The notes under the pieces: model-generated
Told to the model about the DNA's origin: nothing
The model's input: only the letters and a program-made list of their open reading frames with translations
The model's database searches: none
NCBI GenBank assembly: GCA_945903445.1
Contig: CAMDNZ010000041.1
Location: forward strand, 1-27,386
Length of the DNA: 27,386 nt
Direction: 5' to 3'
Source: Bordetella parapertussis
GTDB taxonomy: Bacteria; Pseudomonadota; Gammaproteobacteria; Burkholderiales; Burkholderiaceae_B
Translations under genes and position numbers: made by a program
In this document: piece by piece, positions 8,128 to 17,108 of the stretch
Numbering within the stretch: position 1 is the first letter of the stretch
Layout of the letters: the number at the start of each line of letters is the position of its first letter

Positions 8128-8936
8128 GTCGAAGAAGAGGGAGAAGAAGTCGCGCGGCGCGACGGTCGGGCCAGCCATTGCACGCCCACGAGCAAGGGCA
8201 GCAGCATCAGCAGAAACACCAGCGTGTAGGCGCTGGCGATTTCTAGCCGCATCGAGGCATAGCTGTCGGCCAGGCCAACCGGCAAGGTCTTGGTCAGTGG
8301 CGTGTGCAGCAGCCACGTTAGGTTGAATTCGCCCACCGACAAGGTCAATACCGTCAGTGCGCCCGACGCAATACCGGGCATGGCGTTGGGCACGATCACG
8401 CCCAGAAAACGTTGCATGCGCGAGGCGCCCAAGGTGGCGGCCGCCTCATCCAGTACATCCAGCCCCGCACCCGCCATGCTGGCGCGTGCAGCACGCACCA
8501 TGAACGGCAAGGTGAACAAGACATGGCCGATGACGATGAACAGGGCGCTGCCGCGCAAGCTGCCTGCCGTGCCCCACGACACCACCAAGGCCAGCGCCGT
8601 CGCCAAGCCCGGCACGGCGACGGGCAAGGTCAGCAGCTCTTCCAGCCCACGCGATACGCGCCCTGGATGGACGGTGAACACCCACGCCAAGGGTACGCCC
8701 AATGCGGTGACGACGACCAATGTCAGCAGCGCGATCCACAAGGACCGGCCGATGGTGTCGGCATACAGCGACCAGACTTCGGCCACCCAGCGCAACGTTA
8801 GGCCGCTGGACAAGCCGATGAAGTAGTTCTTGGTCAGACCCGCCAGCACCGACAGCACCACCGGGCCGATCAGAAAGGCGGCGACCGTCAGGGTGACGGC
8901 CCAGCCTAAGCTGCGGTCCAATGAGATCGATTTCAT
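8124..8936 (-). CDS. ABC transporter permease 2
   Basis: The 270-residue inner-membrane protein has about six hydrophobic segments and the binding-protein-dependent permease signature, here EAAATLGASRMQRFLGVIVP, which contacts the ATPase. ATG 8936 overlaps the stop codon of permease 1 and its own stop overlaps the ATPase start, both as ATGA. The upstream extension of the frame is arginine-rich and falls inside permease 1, so it is excluded. It should form the translocation pore with permease 1 (PotB/PotC or PhnU/PhnV-like pair). Confidence 0.93.
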   Translation of the reverse strand: MKSISLDRSLGWAVTLTVAAFLIGPVVLSVLAGLTKNYFIGLSSGLTLRWVAEVWSLYADTIGRSLWIALLTLVVVTALGVPLAWVFTVHPGRVSRGLEELLTLPVAVPGLATALALVVSWGTAGSLRGSALFIVIGHVLFTLPFMVRAARASMAGAGLDVLDEAAATLGASRMQRFLGVIVPNAMPGIASGALTVLTLSVGEFNLTWLLHTPLTKTLPVGLADSYASMRLEIASAYTLVFLLMLLPLLVGVQWLARPSRRATSSPSSST

Positions 8937-9763
8937 GCCGGACGCGCTCGTGCCGCACCGCCTAAACGACCGCCTGCCCACGCTTGCGCGACGTACAACA
9001 CGCTCCACGTCGCCAGGCCCAACACGATGGACAAGGCAGCCGCGACTGGCAGATTGGCATAGTTGGTAAATTCGTTATAGATCGTCATGGGAAGCACGTC
9101 GATTTGTGTGCCCAAGGTGAAAACCGTACCGAATGCGCCCATGCTGGTGGCGAAAGACATCGCGCCCGCGCCACACAGCGCAGTGCGCAAAGCGGGCAGC
9201 TCGATATCGATGAAACGTCGCCACGGACGCGCGCCCAGCGTTTGCGCGGCTTCCAGAATGGCGGGGTCGATTTTCTCGGCTGCCGCCGTCAACACGCCAA
9301 TGGCACGCGGCAGTGAAAAATACAAGTAGCCGACGAACAGCCCCGCCATGCCGTAGGCGAACGTCCAGCGCTCGCCTGTCACGGCTTGCGAGAGCGACGC
9401 AACGACGCCCTGACGCCCCGCCAGCAAGATCACCAGAAAGCCCACGACGACGCCGGGGAAGGCGAGCGGAAACGTCAACATGCCGACCAGCACGCCGCGT
9501 CCCGGAAACTGTCGACGCATGGCCAAAAAGCGGGCCACCGGTACCGCCACCACCAGAGTTGCCACTGTCGCGCCTGAGGACAGCGCCACGGTGTTGAGCA
9601 GGCTGCGCCAGTAGGCACCGTGCGTGAGCACCACCCAATAAGCGCTTCGGCCCTCGACGGGCTGTGCGCCCATGCCGGCCAGACGTGCCATGGGCAACAG
9701 CCAGAACGCCACGAACACCACCGCCGCAGGCACGGCGAACATCATCCAGCCGCAGCGACGCAT
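8933..9763 (-). CDS. ABC transporter permease 1
   Basis: The 276-residue inner-membrane permease begins MRRCGWMMFAVPAAVVF, giving a first membrane helix at about residues 8-28. It carries the ATPase-contact loop EAAQTLGARPWRRFIDIELP. ATG 9763 lies one base after the stop codon of the binding-protein gene, with GAGG upstream. The longer open frame in this direction lies inside that gene and is not used. It pairs with permease 2, whose start codon overlaps its stop. Confidence 0.93.
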   Translation of the reverse strand: MRRCGWMMFAVPAAVVFVAFWLLPMARLAGMGAQPVEGRSAYWVVLTHGAYWRSLLNTVALSSGATVATLVVAVPVARFLAMRRQFPGRGVLVGMLTFPLAFPGVVVGFLVILLAGRQGVVASLSQAVTGERWTFAYGMAGLFVGYLYFSLPRAIGVLTAAAEKIDPAILEAAQTLGARPWRRFIDIELPALRTALCGAGAMSFATSMGAFGTVFTLGTQIDVLPMTIYNEFTNYANLPVAAALSIVLGLATWSVLYVAQAWAGGRLGGAARARPA

Positions 9764-9764
9764 G

Positions 9765-10778
9765 TCAGTTCGCCTCGCGGGCATAGCGCTCGGAAAAGCC
9801 ACGCTGGACCGCCGCCATTTGCGCGTAATCCACCGTAGCGGCGCGCGCATACTCGGCGGCGGGCAGGAACTTGGCCTGCGCTTGCGCCGATGCCGTGCCC
9901 GCGATGACCGGACGCAGATAGGCGTTCGACCAGATGGCCTGGCCCTCGTTGGACAGCGTGAAATCCAGCACCTTGCGGCCGTTGTCGGCATGCGGCGCAT
10001 GGGCTACCAGGCTCATCACATAAGGCACCGAAATCGTGCCCTCCTGCGGAATGACGAAGGCCACGTTGGCCCCGTCCTTGTACTTGGCACGGTAGGCATT
10101 GAAGTCGTAGTCGATCAGGATCGGAATTTCGCCCGACAGGACTCGCGCATAAGCCGTCTGCTTGGGCACGATGGGCTGGTTGGCGCGCATCGCTTGAAAC
10201 CACTTGATGCCAGGCGAGAAGTCTTCCAGCGTGCCGCCCAGGGCGCGATTGACGGCGACTGCGCCGACATAGCCGACGAAGGCGGAAGCCGGATCGAGAT
10301 AGCCGACCATGCCACGGTAGTCGGGCTTGGTCAGATCGGCCCATGACGCCGGCACGGGCTTGCCGCCCAAAGCATCGACGTTGACCATGAAGCCCAGGGT
10401 GCCTGTGTGGACCGCGAACCAGTGGCCGTTGGGGTCTTTCATGCCCTCGGGGATGTCGTTCCAACGGGCCGGGCGGTGCGCCTGAATCAGACCGTCTTTG
10501 GCCGCTTGAATGGCAAAGGTGGGGCCGTAATACACGACGTCGGCCACTGGATTGGCCTTTTCCGCCGCCAGCGACGCCAGCGCCTGACCAGAGTTCTTGT
10601 TGTCGCCCGGCACAGTGACGCCGGTCGCGGCCTTGATTGCCTTCAACTGGGAGCCCCAGTCGGCCCACTCTGGCGGGCAGTTATAGCAAATGGCGTTCTG
10701 CGCCTGTGCCGCAATGGGTGCCTGCACGGTCAACGCCAGCGCGGTCGCGGCCAGCAGGGATCGAAGGGAAAAAGTCAT
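9765..10778 (-). CDS. Periplasmic extracellular solute-binding protein, family 1
   Basis: The 337-residue exported receptor has a signal peptide at residues 1-27 (ending AAQAQ) followed by AICYNCPPEWADWG. The mature part resembles iron/phosphonate/polyamine-type binding proteins (AfuA/PhnS/PotD group), with ADVVYYGPTFAIQAAKDG and GYVGAVAVNRALGGTLEDF. It delivers substrate to the two permeases. The start codon is 11 bp downstream of the lacI stop codon, so no separate promoter fits between them. Nothing in the sequence names the ligand. The nearby phosphoesterase favours an organophosphate or phosphodiester over iron or polyamine. Confidence 0.9.
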   Translation of the reverse strand: MTFSLRSLLAATALALTVQAPIAAQAQNAICYNCPPEWADWGSQLKAIKAATGVTVPGDNKNSGQALASLAAEKANPVADVVYYGPTFAIQAAKDGLIQAHRPARWNDIPEGMKDPNGHWFAVHTGTLGFMVNVDALGGKPVPASWADLTKPDYRGMVGYLDPASAFVGYVGAVAVNRALGGTLEDFSPGIKWFQAMRANQPIVPKQTAYARVLSGEIPILIDYDFNAYRAKYKDGANVAFVIPQEGTISVPYVMSLVAHAPHADNGRKVLDFTLSNEGQAIWSNAYLRPVIAGTASAQAQAKFLPAAEYARAATVDYAQMAAVQRGFSERYAREAN

Positions 10779-10789
10779 GATGGCGGTCT

Positions 10790-11869
10790 CTAGAAGGAGG
10801 CGCGCGGCGTTGGCGCGCCAGAGGCAAAAGTGTCGGGAACAGAGGGGGCGACTCGGGTCGCCGCGGCCGGACCGACCGTGCCGCCCGTCATCAGTCGATG
10901 CGGCAAGCGTAGCGCCAGGGAAGATGCCGCAGGCGCATCGTCGCCCTGCAAGGTTTCCAGCAGATAGGCGCACGCGTGCTCACCGATCGCGGTGTTGGGT
11001 TGTTCCAGGCTGGTCAGCGGCGGCGTCATCATCCGGCCGAACGCCATGCCGTCGAAGCCACACACCGACAGGTCGCGCGGCACCTGCACGCCCAGCCGCG
11101 CCAAGTCGGCGATGACGGCCGAGGCCAGCAAGTCGTTCGAGCAGAACAAGGCCGTCAACTCGGGCGCCTGCTCGAGCAAGGTGGCCAGCACCCGAAGATC
11201 GCTGGCCGTATGAACCGGCATTTCGGCGTGCAACACGGGCGGCAAACCTAACGCAGCATATTGTTCGCGCGCGCCTCGCAGACGCAGCACCGCACGGTCG
11301 GAGGCGCGCAGAGGGCCGGTGATAAAGGCCAGATGGCGATGCCCCTGCGCGGCTAGCGCACAGGCCAGGTCGCCAGACGCCGCCACGTTATCGACCGAGA
11401 CGTAAGGATGATCGGCCGACTCGTTATACACGAGCACGTAAGGCAGACCACTGTCACGCACCATCGGCAGGCATGCGCTGGTTGCAGCATCGGCCACCGT
11501 CAGCAGCAGCGCGTCGATCTGATGATCGAACAGCAACTGCACCGCATGGGTTTCGCTGTCGGGATCGTAGCCGGTGGTCGATACCATCACGCTAAACCCA
11601 GCCGCGCGTGCATGGCGCTCGGCACCTTCCAGGCATTCGGCGAATACCGGGTTGGCCAGCGTCGGCACGATTAAGCCTAGCGTACGAGTGCGGCCCGAGC
11701 GCAGACTGCGGCCGACTCGATTGGGCCGGAAGTTCTGCTCGCGCGCCACGGCACGAATTCGGTCGAGCGTGTCGCGCGCGACCAGCTTGGGTTGCGAAAA
11801 CGCACGCGAGACCGTGGCCGGCGAAACGCCTGCCAGTGCGGCAATGTCCAGAATCGATCGGCGGGGCAT
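10790..11869 (-). CDS. LacI-family transcriptional regulator
   Basis: The 359-residue regulator has the LacI helix-turn-helix at residues 4-24 (SILDIAALAGVSPATVSRAF), followed by the hinge helix and a periplasmic-binding-protein-like effector domain (about 60-330, with RTLGLIVPTLANPVFAE and FCSNDLLASAVIADL). An in-frame GTG at 11884 could add five residues. It is the first gene of the transporter operon and is separated from the binding-protein gene by only 11 bp, so it probably controls its own operon through the operator at 11905-11920. LacI members usually sense sugars or nucleosides, which suggests the imported compound may carry such a group; this is inference. Confidence 0.93.
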   Translation of the reverse strand: MPRRSILDIAALAGVSPATVSRAFSQPKLVARDTLDRIRAVAREQNFRPNRVGRSLRSGRTRTLGLIVPTLANPVFAECLEGAERHARAAGFSVMVSTTGYDPDSETHAVQLLFDHQIDALLLTVADAATSACLPMVRDSGLPYVLVYNESADHPYVSVDNVAASGDLACALAAQGHRHLAFITGPLRASDRAVLRLRGAREQYAALGLPPVLHAEMPVHTASDLRVLATLLEQAPELTALFCSNDLLASAVIADLARLGVQVPRDLSVCGFDGMAFGRMMTPPLTSLEQPNTAIGEHACAYLLETLQGDDAPAASSLALRLPHRLMTGGTVGPAAATRVAPSVPDTFASGAPTPRASF

Positions 11870-11904
11870 GGAGAGTCGCGGCACGATAGCTTGCTTTGTT
11901 AGCT

Positions 11905-11920
11905 ATGAAAACGATTTCAT
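11905..11920. promoter_or_regulatory. LacI-type operator
   Basis: ATGAAAACGATTTCAT is a 16-bp inverted repeat with a central CG, symmetric except for the A/A pair flanking the CG. This is the classic architecture of LacI/GalR-family operators. It lies 35 bp upstream of the regulator start and is the only such site I see next to the operon. The bacteriophytochrome gene diverges about 100 bp away. Confidence 0.7.
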
Positions 11921-11991
11921 CATAGCCACCCCATGTGACAGTCCGATGGCAATCGCTACTCATGAAATGACACATATACTGTCAATCCAAA

Positions 11992-12021
11992 TGAAACCTC
12001 CCCGAAACGTCCCTTTATAAT
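11992..12021 (+). promoter_or_regulatory. Possible promoter of the bacteriophytochrome operon
   Basis: A perfect TATAAT occurs at 12016-12021, with a weak -35 (TGAAAC, 11992-11997) at 18-bp spacing. If used, transcription begins near 12028, after the TTG at 12021, and translation would have to start at a later codon such as TTG 12057. Confidence 0.4.
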
Positions 12022-14282
12022 TGGGATCCGTTCCACGCAAACGAGCCCCGCCCGTTTTGGCCTCTCCCCTCCCCCTCTCTTGCGAAAGCGAACCTATCCG
12101 GATTCCGGGCAGCATTCAGCCGCACGGGTTCTTACTCGCTATCGATCTGGCGACACAGCAGGTGCTGCGCGCCAGCGGCAACGCGGGCGAACGTCTGGGG
12201 CGAGCGCTCGATACCGTGCTGGGCAAGCCCTGGTCGGACAGCCTGGATGTCGATCGCGCTCAATTAGAGATGCTGATTGCACAGCAACACCGCGCACATG
12301 AGCAGACCGCTTATCAAGCGATGATCGTAGCGGGTCGCCCTTACAACGTCGTGACGCACATCTGCGGCGGCGAATTGGTGGCAGAGTTCGAAGACAGCGA
12401 CTCGACCCAGGAGCGCTCGCTGGACGTGCTGTACCCCCAGATTCGAGCAGGGGTCGAACGCTTGCAGGCCGAGCAACCGGTCGAGGCATTGTGCGCGTTG
12501 GCGACCGAGTTGGTACGCGAGATGACCGGCTTCGACCGGGCGCTGATCTATCGGTTCGATGCCGACGGCAACGGCACCGTGGTCGGCGAGGCTCGCAACG
12601 ACAAGCTGCCGCCTTACTTCGATCTGCGCTTCCCGTCCTCGGATATTCCGGCGCAAGCGCGCGAACTCTATCGATTGAATCGCATTCGCCTGATTCCGGA
12701 CGTGAGCTATGCGCCGATTCCGATTATCGATGCGCCCGGTTCGGGCATCCAACCTTTGGACATGACGCTGTCGGTGCTGCGCAGCGTATCGCCGATCCAT
12801 CTGGAATACATGCGCAACATGGGGACGCCGGCCTCGATGTCGATCTCCATCGTGCAGGACGGCCGCTTGTGGGGACTGATTTCTTGCCATCACACTTCGC
12901 CGCGCCGGGTGCCCACACAGGTTCGGGCGGCCTGCGACTTTCTGGCGCAGATCATTTCGATGCAGCTGGCGGGAAAACATCGCGCAGCCGACGCCGCCGA
13001 GCGGGTCGAGCGGCAGGAAACCCAATCGCAACTGCTTGCGTTCATGGCGCAGGAAAAGCATTTCGTCCACGGGCTCGTGCACCGACCCGATACGCTGATG
13101 GCTCTGGCCGATGCAACGGGCGCTGCCGTGCTCTTGGGTGATGAATGTTTGATCGTGGGTACGACACCCGACGAAGCGGCCATTCGCAGCGCGGTCGATT
13201 GGCTGAGCACCGAGCGGACGACCGAGGAAGTGTTCGCCACCGACTGCCTCTCGGCGCACTGGCCCGACGCGCTGCCGCTGGCGGCAGCCGCGAGCGGCCT
13301 GCTGGCGGTATCGATCTCGCAGATTCACCGCAGCTATGTACTGTGGTTTCGGGCCGAGTTGGTCCAAACCGTGAAGTGGGGCGGCGATCCGCGCAAGCCT
13401 GTCAGCCCGGAGGGCGACCGCCTGCATCCGCGCAAATCGTTCGAGATCTGGAAAGAAACCGTGCGGCTGCGCTCGGCCCCCTGGTCGCCTGCGCAGGTCG
13501 CGGCGGTCACATCCCTGCGTAATGCGGTCATCGGCATCGTCATGCGTCAGGCCGAGGAATTGGCGGACCTGACCGGCGAGCTCAAGCGCAGCAACAAAGA
13601 ACTCGAAGCGTTTTCGTATTCGGTCTCGCACGACCTGCGCGCCCCGTTCCGCCACATCGTCGGCTATGCCGAACTGCTGAAAGAGGAAGCGGCGGTGCGC
13701 GACACCCCACGGGCCTTGCGCTATGTGGATACCATCATCGAAAGCGCGCATACCGCAGGCAAGTTAGTCGATGGGCTACTGGGTTTTTCGCAGGCGGGTC
13801 GTGTGTCGCTGATGCGCCGTTCTGTCGATGTCGATCAGGTGGTGCGCGAATGCCTGCAAATGCTGGGGCCCGACCTGAAAGACCGTTCGATCGACTGGGG
13901 CATCGCAGCCCTGGGCCACGCCGTGGGCGATCCCAGCATGCTGCGCCAGGTCTTTCAGAATCTGTTGTCGAACGCGATCAAATATACTCGTGACCGCGAA
14001 GTCGCCCGCATTCAAATCACTCGCGAAAGTGGCGACGGTGAAATCGTGTTCGTCGTTCGGGACAACGGCGTGGGTTTCGACATGCGCTACGTCAACAAGC
14101 TGTTCGGCGTATTCCAGCGGCTCCACCGCATGGAAGAATTCGAAGGCACGGGCATTGGCTTGGCCAATGTCCGTCGCATTGCCGAACGCCACGGCGGACG
14201 CACCTGGGCAGAAGGCGAGGTAGGCCAAGGTGCGACGTTTTACTTTGCCTTGCCGATTCGTGGAGAACCCATCAATGAGTGA
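12021..14282 (+). CDS. bphP: Bacteriophytochrome sensor histidine kinase
   Basis: This red/far-red photoreceptor kinase should bind biliverdin and pass phosphate to the response regulator encoded next. The order is PAS (about 20-125, with the candidate chromophore cysteine C21 before the EPIRIPGSIQPHG motif), GAF (about 145-320, with FPSSDIPAQAR and D208), PHY (about 335-515, tongue motif PRKSF at 470-474), HisKA (SVSHDLRAP, H537) and HATPase (N box NLLSNAIKYT; G boxes DNGVGFD and GTGIGLANV). There is no ATG before the cysteine. TTG 12021 gives 753 residues but overlaps a TATAAT, so TTG 12057 (741 residues) may be the real start. The stop codon overlaps the regulator gene by eight bases. No heme oxygenase gene is present in the window. 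Confidence 0.93.
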   Translation: MGSVPRKRAPPVLASPLPLSCESEPIRIPGSIQPHGFLLAIDLATQQVLRASGNAGERLGRALDTVLGKPWSDSLDVDRAQLEMLIAQQHRAHEQTAYQAMIVAGRPYNVVTHICGGELVAEFEDSDSTQERSLDVLYPQIRAGVERLQAEQPVEALCALATELVREMTGFDRALIYRFDADGNGTVVGEARNDKLPPYFDLRFPSSDIPAQARELYRLNRIRLIPDVSYAPIPIIDAPGSGIQPLDMTLSVLRSVSPIHLEYMRNMGTPASMSISIVQDGRLWGLISCHHTSPRRVPTQVRAACDFLAQIISMQLAGKHRAADAAERVERQETQSQLLAFMAQEKHFVHGLVHRPDTLMALADATGAAVLLGDECLIVGTTPDEAAIRSAVDWLSTERTTEEVFATDCLSAHWPDALPLAAAASGLLAVSISQIHRSYVLWFRAELVQTVKWGGDPRKPVSPEGDRLHPRKSFEIWKETVRLRSAPWSPAQVAAVTSLRNAVIGIVMRQAEELADLTGELKRSNKELEAFSYSVSHDLRAPFRHIVGYAELLKEEAAVRDTPRALRYVDTIIESAHTAGKLVDGLLGFSQAGRVSLMRRSVDVDQVVRECLQMLGPDLKDRSIDWGIAALGHAVGDPSMLRQVFQNLLSNAIKYTRDREVARIQITRESGDGEIVFVVRDNGVGFDMRYVNKLFGVFQRLHRMEEFEGTGIGLANVRRIAERHGGRTWAEGEVGQGATFYFALPIRGEPINE

Positions 14283-14751
14283 CCTCAAGAAAATCTTACT
14301 GGTTGAGGACAACCCCAAAGACCTTGAGCTGACCCTGGTGGCGCTGGAGCGCAGCCAGTTGGCCAACGAAGTCGTCACCGCGCGCGACGGCGTGGAGGCC
14401 ATCAACTGGTTATTCCGCAAGGGTCCCCATGCCGGACGAGGAGCGGAAGATCCGGCCGTCGTGCTGCTGGATTTGAAGCTGCCCAAGATGGACGGTCTGG
14501 AAGTGCTGAAAGCCATCAAGACCGATCCAGCCACCCGCCACGTGCCCGTAGTGATGCTGACCGCTTCGCGCGAAGAATCGGATCTGGTGCAAAGCTACGA
14601 TCTGGGCGTGAACGCTTTCGTGGTCAAGCCAGTGGACTTCCAGGAGTTCTTCGTTGCGATCCGCGATCTGGGTATGTTCTGGGCCATCTTGAACGAACCC
14701 TCGCCCGGCCAGATGCGCACGACCGGCCCCATGAAGGTCACGGAAGCCTGA
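14275..14751 (+). CDS. Single-domain response regulator (Rcp1/BphR type)
   Basis: The 158-residue protein is a lone receiver domain with no output domain, as is usual for phytochrome partners. The phosphoacceptor is D66 (LLDLKLPKMDG), the acidic pair is in LLVEDNPKDLEL, and the conserved lysine is K118 (VVKPVDF). ATG 14275 lies inside the end of the bacteriophytochrome gene, with GGAGA about eight bases upstream. It probably takes phosphate from H537 of the photoreceptor and could pass it on or act by protein contact. The next gene starts two bases after its stop codon, so all three are one operon. Confidence 0.93.
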   Translation: MSDLKKILLVEDNPKDLELTLVALERSQLANEVVTARDGVEAINWLFRKGPHAGRGAEDPAVVLLDLKLPKMDGLEVLKAIKTDPATRHVPVVMLTASREESDLVQSYDLGVNAFVVKPVDFQEFFVAIRDLGMFWAILNEPSPGQMRTTGPMKVTEA

Positions 14752-14753
14752 AG

Positions 14754-17108
14754 TTGAGCAATCCGCCGATTCATATTCTGCTGCTGGAAGACAGCGACCT
14801 GGATGCCGAGCTGTTGCAGTCGCGGCTGGATCGAGCCGAAGTGCCCTATACCGTGAATAGGGTATGGACCCATGACGATTTCATGGCGGCGGTGACCTCC
14901 GATAACTGCTACGACCTGATTCTGGCCGATTACGTCCTGCCCAATTTCGACGGCATGCAGGCGCTCGAACTGGCGCATCGCCATTGCCCGGATACGCCGT
15001 TCATTTTCGTATCGGGCACGCTGGGCGAAGACGTCGCCATCGAATCGCTCAAGCGCGGCGCAACCGACTACGTCACCAAGCAGCGACTCGACCGCCTGCC
15101 CTCCGCGGTGCGGCGTGCGTTCGACGAGGCGCGCGAGAAAGCCGCCCGCAAAAATGCCGAGCAACGGCTGCGGGACATGAACGCGTCGCTGGCCGAAGCG
15201 GTGGCTGCCCGCACGCTGGAGCGCGACGTGGTGTGGCGCGTCAGCCAGGATTTGTTCGTCATCTGTCATCCCGATGGCTCGATTCGCAACACCAATCCGG
15301 CCTGGTCCGAAATTCTGGGATGGGACGAACCGTCGCTGCACTAGGTGATGCTGACCAGCCTGGTCGACGATGCCGACCGGGTGGCAGCACGAGCCGCCAT
15401 CGAGTTGTTGAACGAGCGCACGGTGGTTCGCGATGTGGACTTGCGCATGCGCGCTCGCGATGCGCTACCGCGCCACTTCAGCTGGACGCTGGTGCGCACG
15501 CCTGAGGGTCCGTTTTACGCCGCCGGTCGCGATATCACTCATCGCCTGGATCTCGAAGCGCAGTTGCGCCAGGTTCAAAAGATGGAATCCATCGGTCAAT
15601 TGACCGGGGGTGTCGCGCACGACTTCAACAATCTGCTGACCATCGTCCAGGGCAATCTGGACATTCTGCGCCGTGCGCAAGACGACAGCACGCCGCAGCG
15701 CCTGCGAACCGCGCTCGATAACGCCATGCGCGGTGCCGACCGAGGTGCCAAGCTGACCGCTAGCCTCTTGGCATTTTCGCGCCGCCAGCCCTTGGCCCCG
15801 CAAGTGGTCGACGTCAACGCGTTGGTGTCGCGGCTGGCGATGCTCCTGGGCCGCACACTGGGCGAGCAGGTCGATTTGAAGGTCGAACTGGTCGAGAATG
15901 CCTGGCCGACATTCGTGGATCCCAATCAGCTCGAGAACGCGCTGATCAATCTGGCCGTCAATGCCCGCGACGCCATGCGTGGCGGTGGCGTGTTGAGCTT
16001 GCGCACCGAGAACCGTAGCCTCGATGCCGCCTACTGTGTGCAGTTTTCCGAGAAAGATCCAGGCGATTACGTCAGCTTATCGGTCTCGGACAACGGACCC
16101 GGCATGGCGGCAGAGATCGCCTCGCGCGCCTTCGATCCGTTTTTCACCACCAAGGACGAAAGCAAGGGGACCGGCCTCGGATTGAGCCAGGTATACGGCT
16201 TCGCCAAGCAAAGCGGTGGGCACGCTCACATCGTCTCGGTGCCGGGCACAGGCACTTCGGTGACGATCAACCTGCCCAGGTACGGTGCAGAGTCCGTCGA
16301 TGCTGCACCCACCGCGCCCGGCACGTCGCCTACAGTCAACACCCCGGCGAAGACCGCTGCAGCACGTCGCAGCGACACGATCCTTGTGGTCGAAGACGAT
16401 CCTGACGTGCGGATGCTGTCTACTCACGCGCTGACCGAACTCGGCTACAACGTGCTGGAGGCGGGTGACGGGCCTGCCGCGCTGAAAATCTTGGATGCCC
16501 ACCCGGAAATCGCCTTGTTGTTCACCGATGTAGGCTTGCCATTCGGCATGAACGGCCGTCAGTTGGCACAGCGCGCAAGCGCACTGCGGCCCAATCTGCC
16601 CGTGCTGTTCACGTCGGCCTACGCCGCGAGCGCACTGGTCAGCAACGGCAGATTGGAGCGGGGGGTAGAGTTACTGAGCAAGCCATTCAGCCTGCCCGAA
16701 TTGTCGCAGCGCGTTCGCCGCATTCTGGACCAGCGCCAGACCTTGCGAGTGCTACTGGTCGAAGAAGACGAAATGATTCGCGCGCTGGGCGCCGAACTGC
16801 TGGAGCAACACGGCTACGACGTGGTGCAAGCCGCTTCGTTGGCAGAAGCCCGGCAGCGCATCGAAGCCGTCTCGGTAGAGCGACTCGACATGGCCATTAT
16901 CGATTTGGGCTTGCCCGATGGCAGTGGCGCACAGTTGGCGCGACCCTTGCGCGACCGACGCCCCGGCTTGCCCATTCTGATTTTGAGCGGCGACGTCGAT
17001 AGCGGGCAGAACCGACCACTGGACGACATGTCCGATATCCGATTTCTGTCAAAACCCTACCGTGGCGACGAGCTGATCAGTGTCGTCGCCGCTGGCATCA
17101 AGGGTTGA
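14754..17108 (+). pseudogene. Hybrid histidine kinase (REC-PAS-HisKA-HATPase-REC-REC) split by an amber codon
   Basis: One 785-codon frame runs from TTG 14754 to 17108, broken only by TAG at 15342-15344 (codon 197). Before it lie a receiver domain (D59 in LILADYVLPNFDG) and the first half of a PAS domain (GSIRNTNPAWSEILGWDE). After it, in the same frame, the PAS domain finishes and is followed by HisKA (GGVAHDFNN, H289), HATPase (DNGPGM, GTGLGLSQV) and two receivers (D592, D717). A single C-to-T change of CAG (Gln) to TAG explains the break. A GTG directly follows the TAG (TAGGTGATG), so restart could still make a 587-residue kinase without the input receiver. Both parts otherwise look intact, which points to recent loss, suppression, or a base error. 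The last 11 bases overlap the convergent DUF3455 gene. Confidence 0.85.

Noticed and set aside
12264..13751. 495-codon minus-strand frame opposite the bacteriophytochrome
   Set aside because: The plus strand encodes all phytochrome and kinase motifs. The antisense translation is low-complexity and arginine-rich, as expected for a shadow frame.
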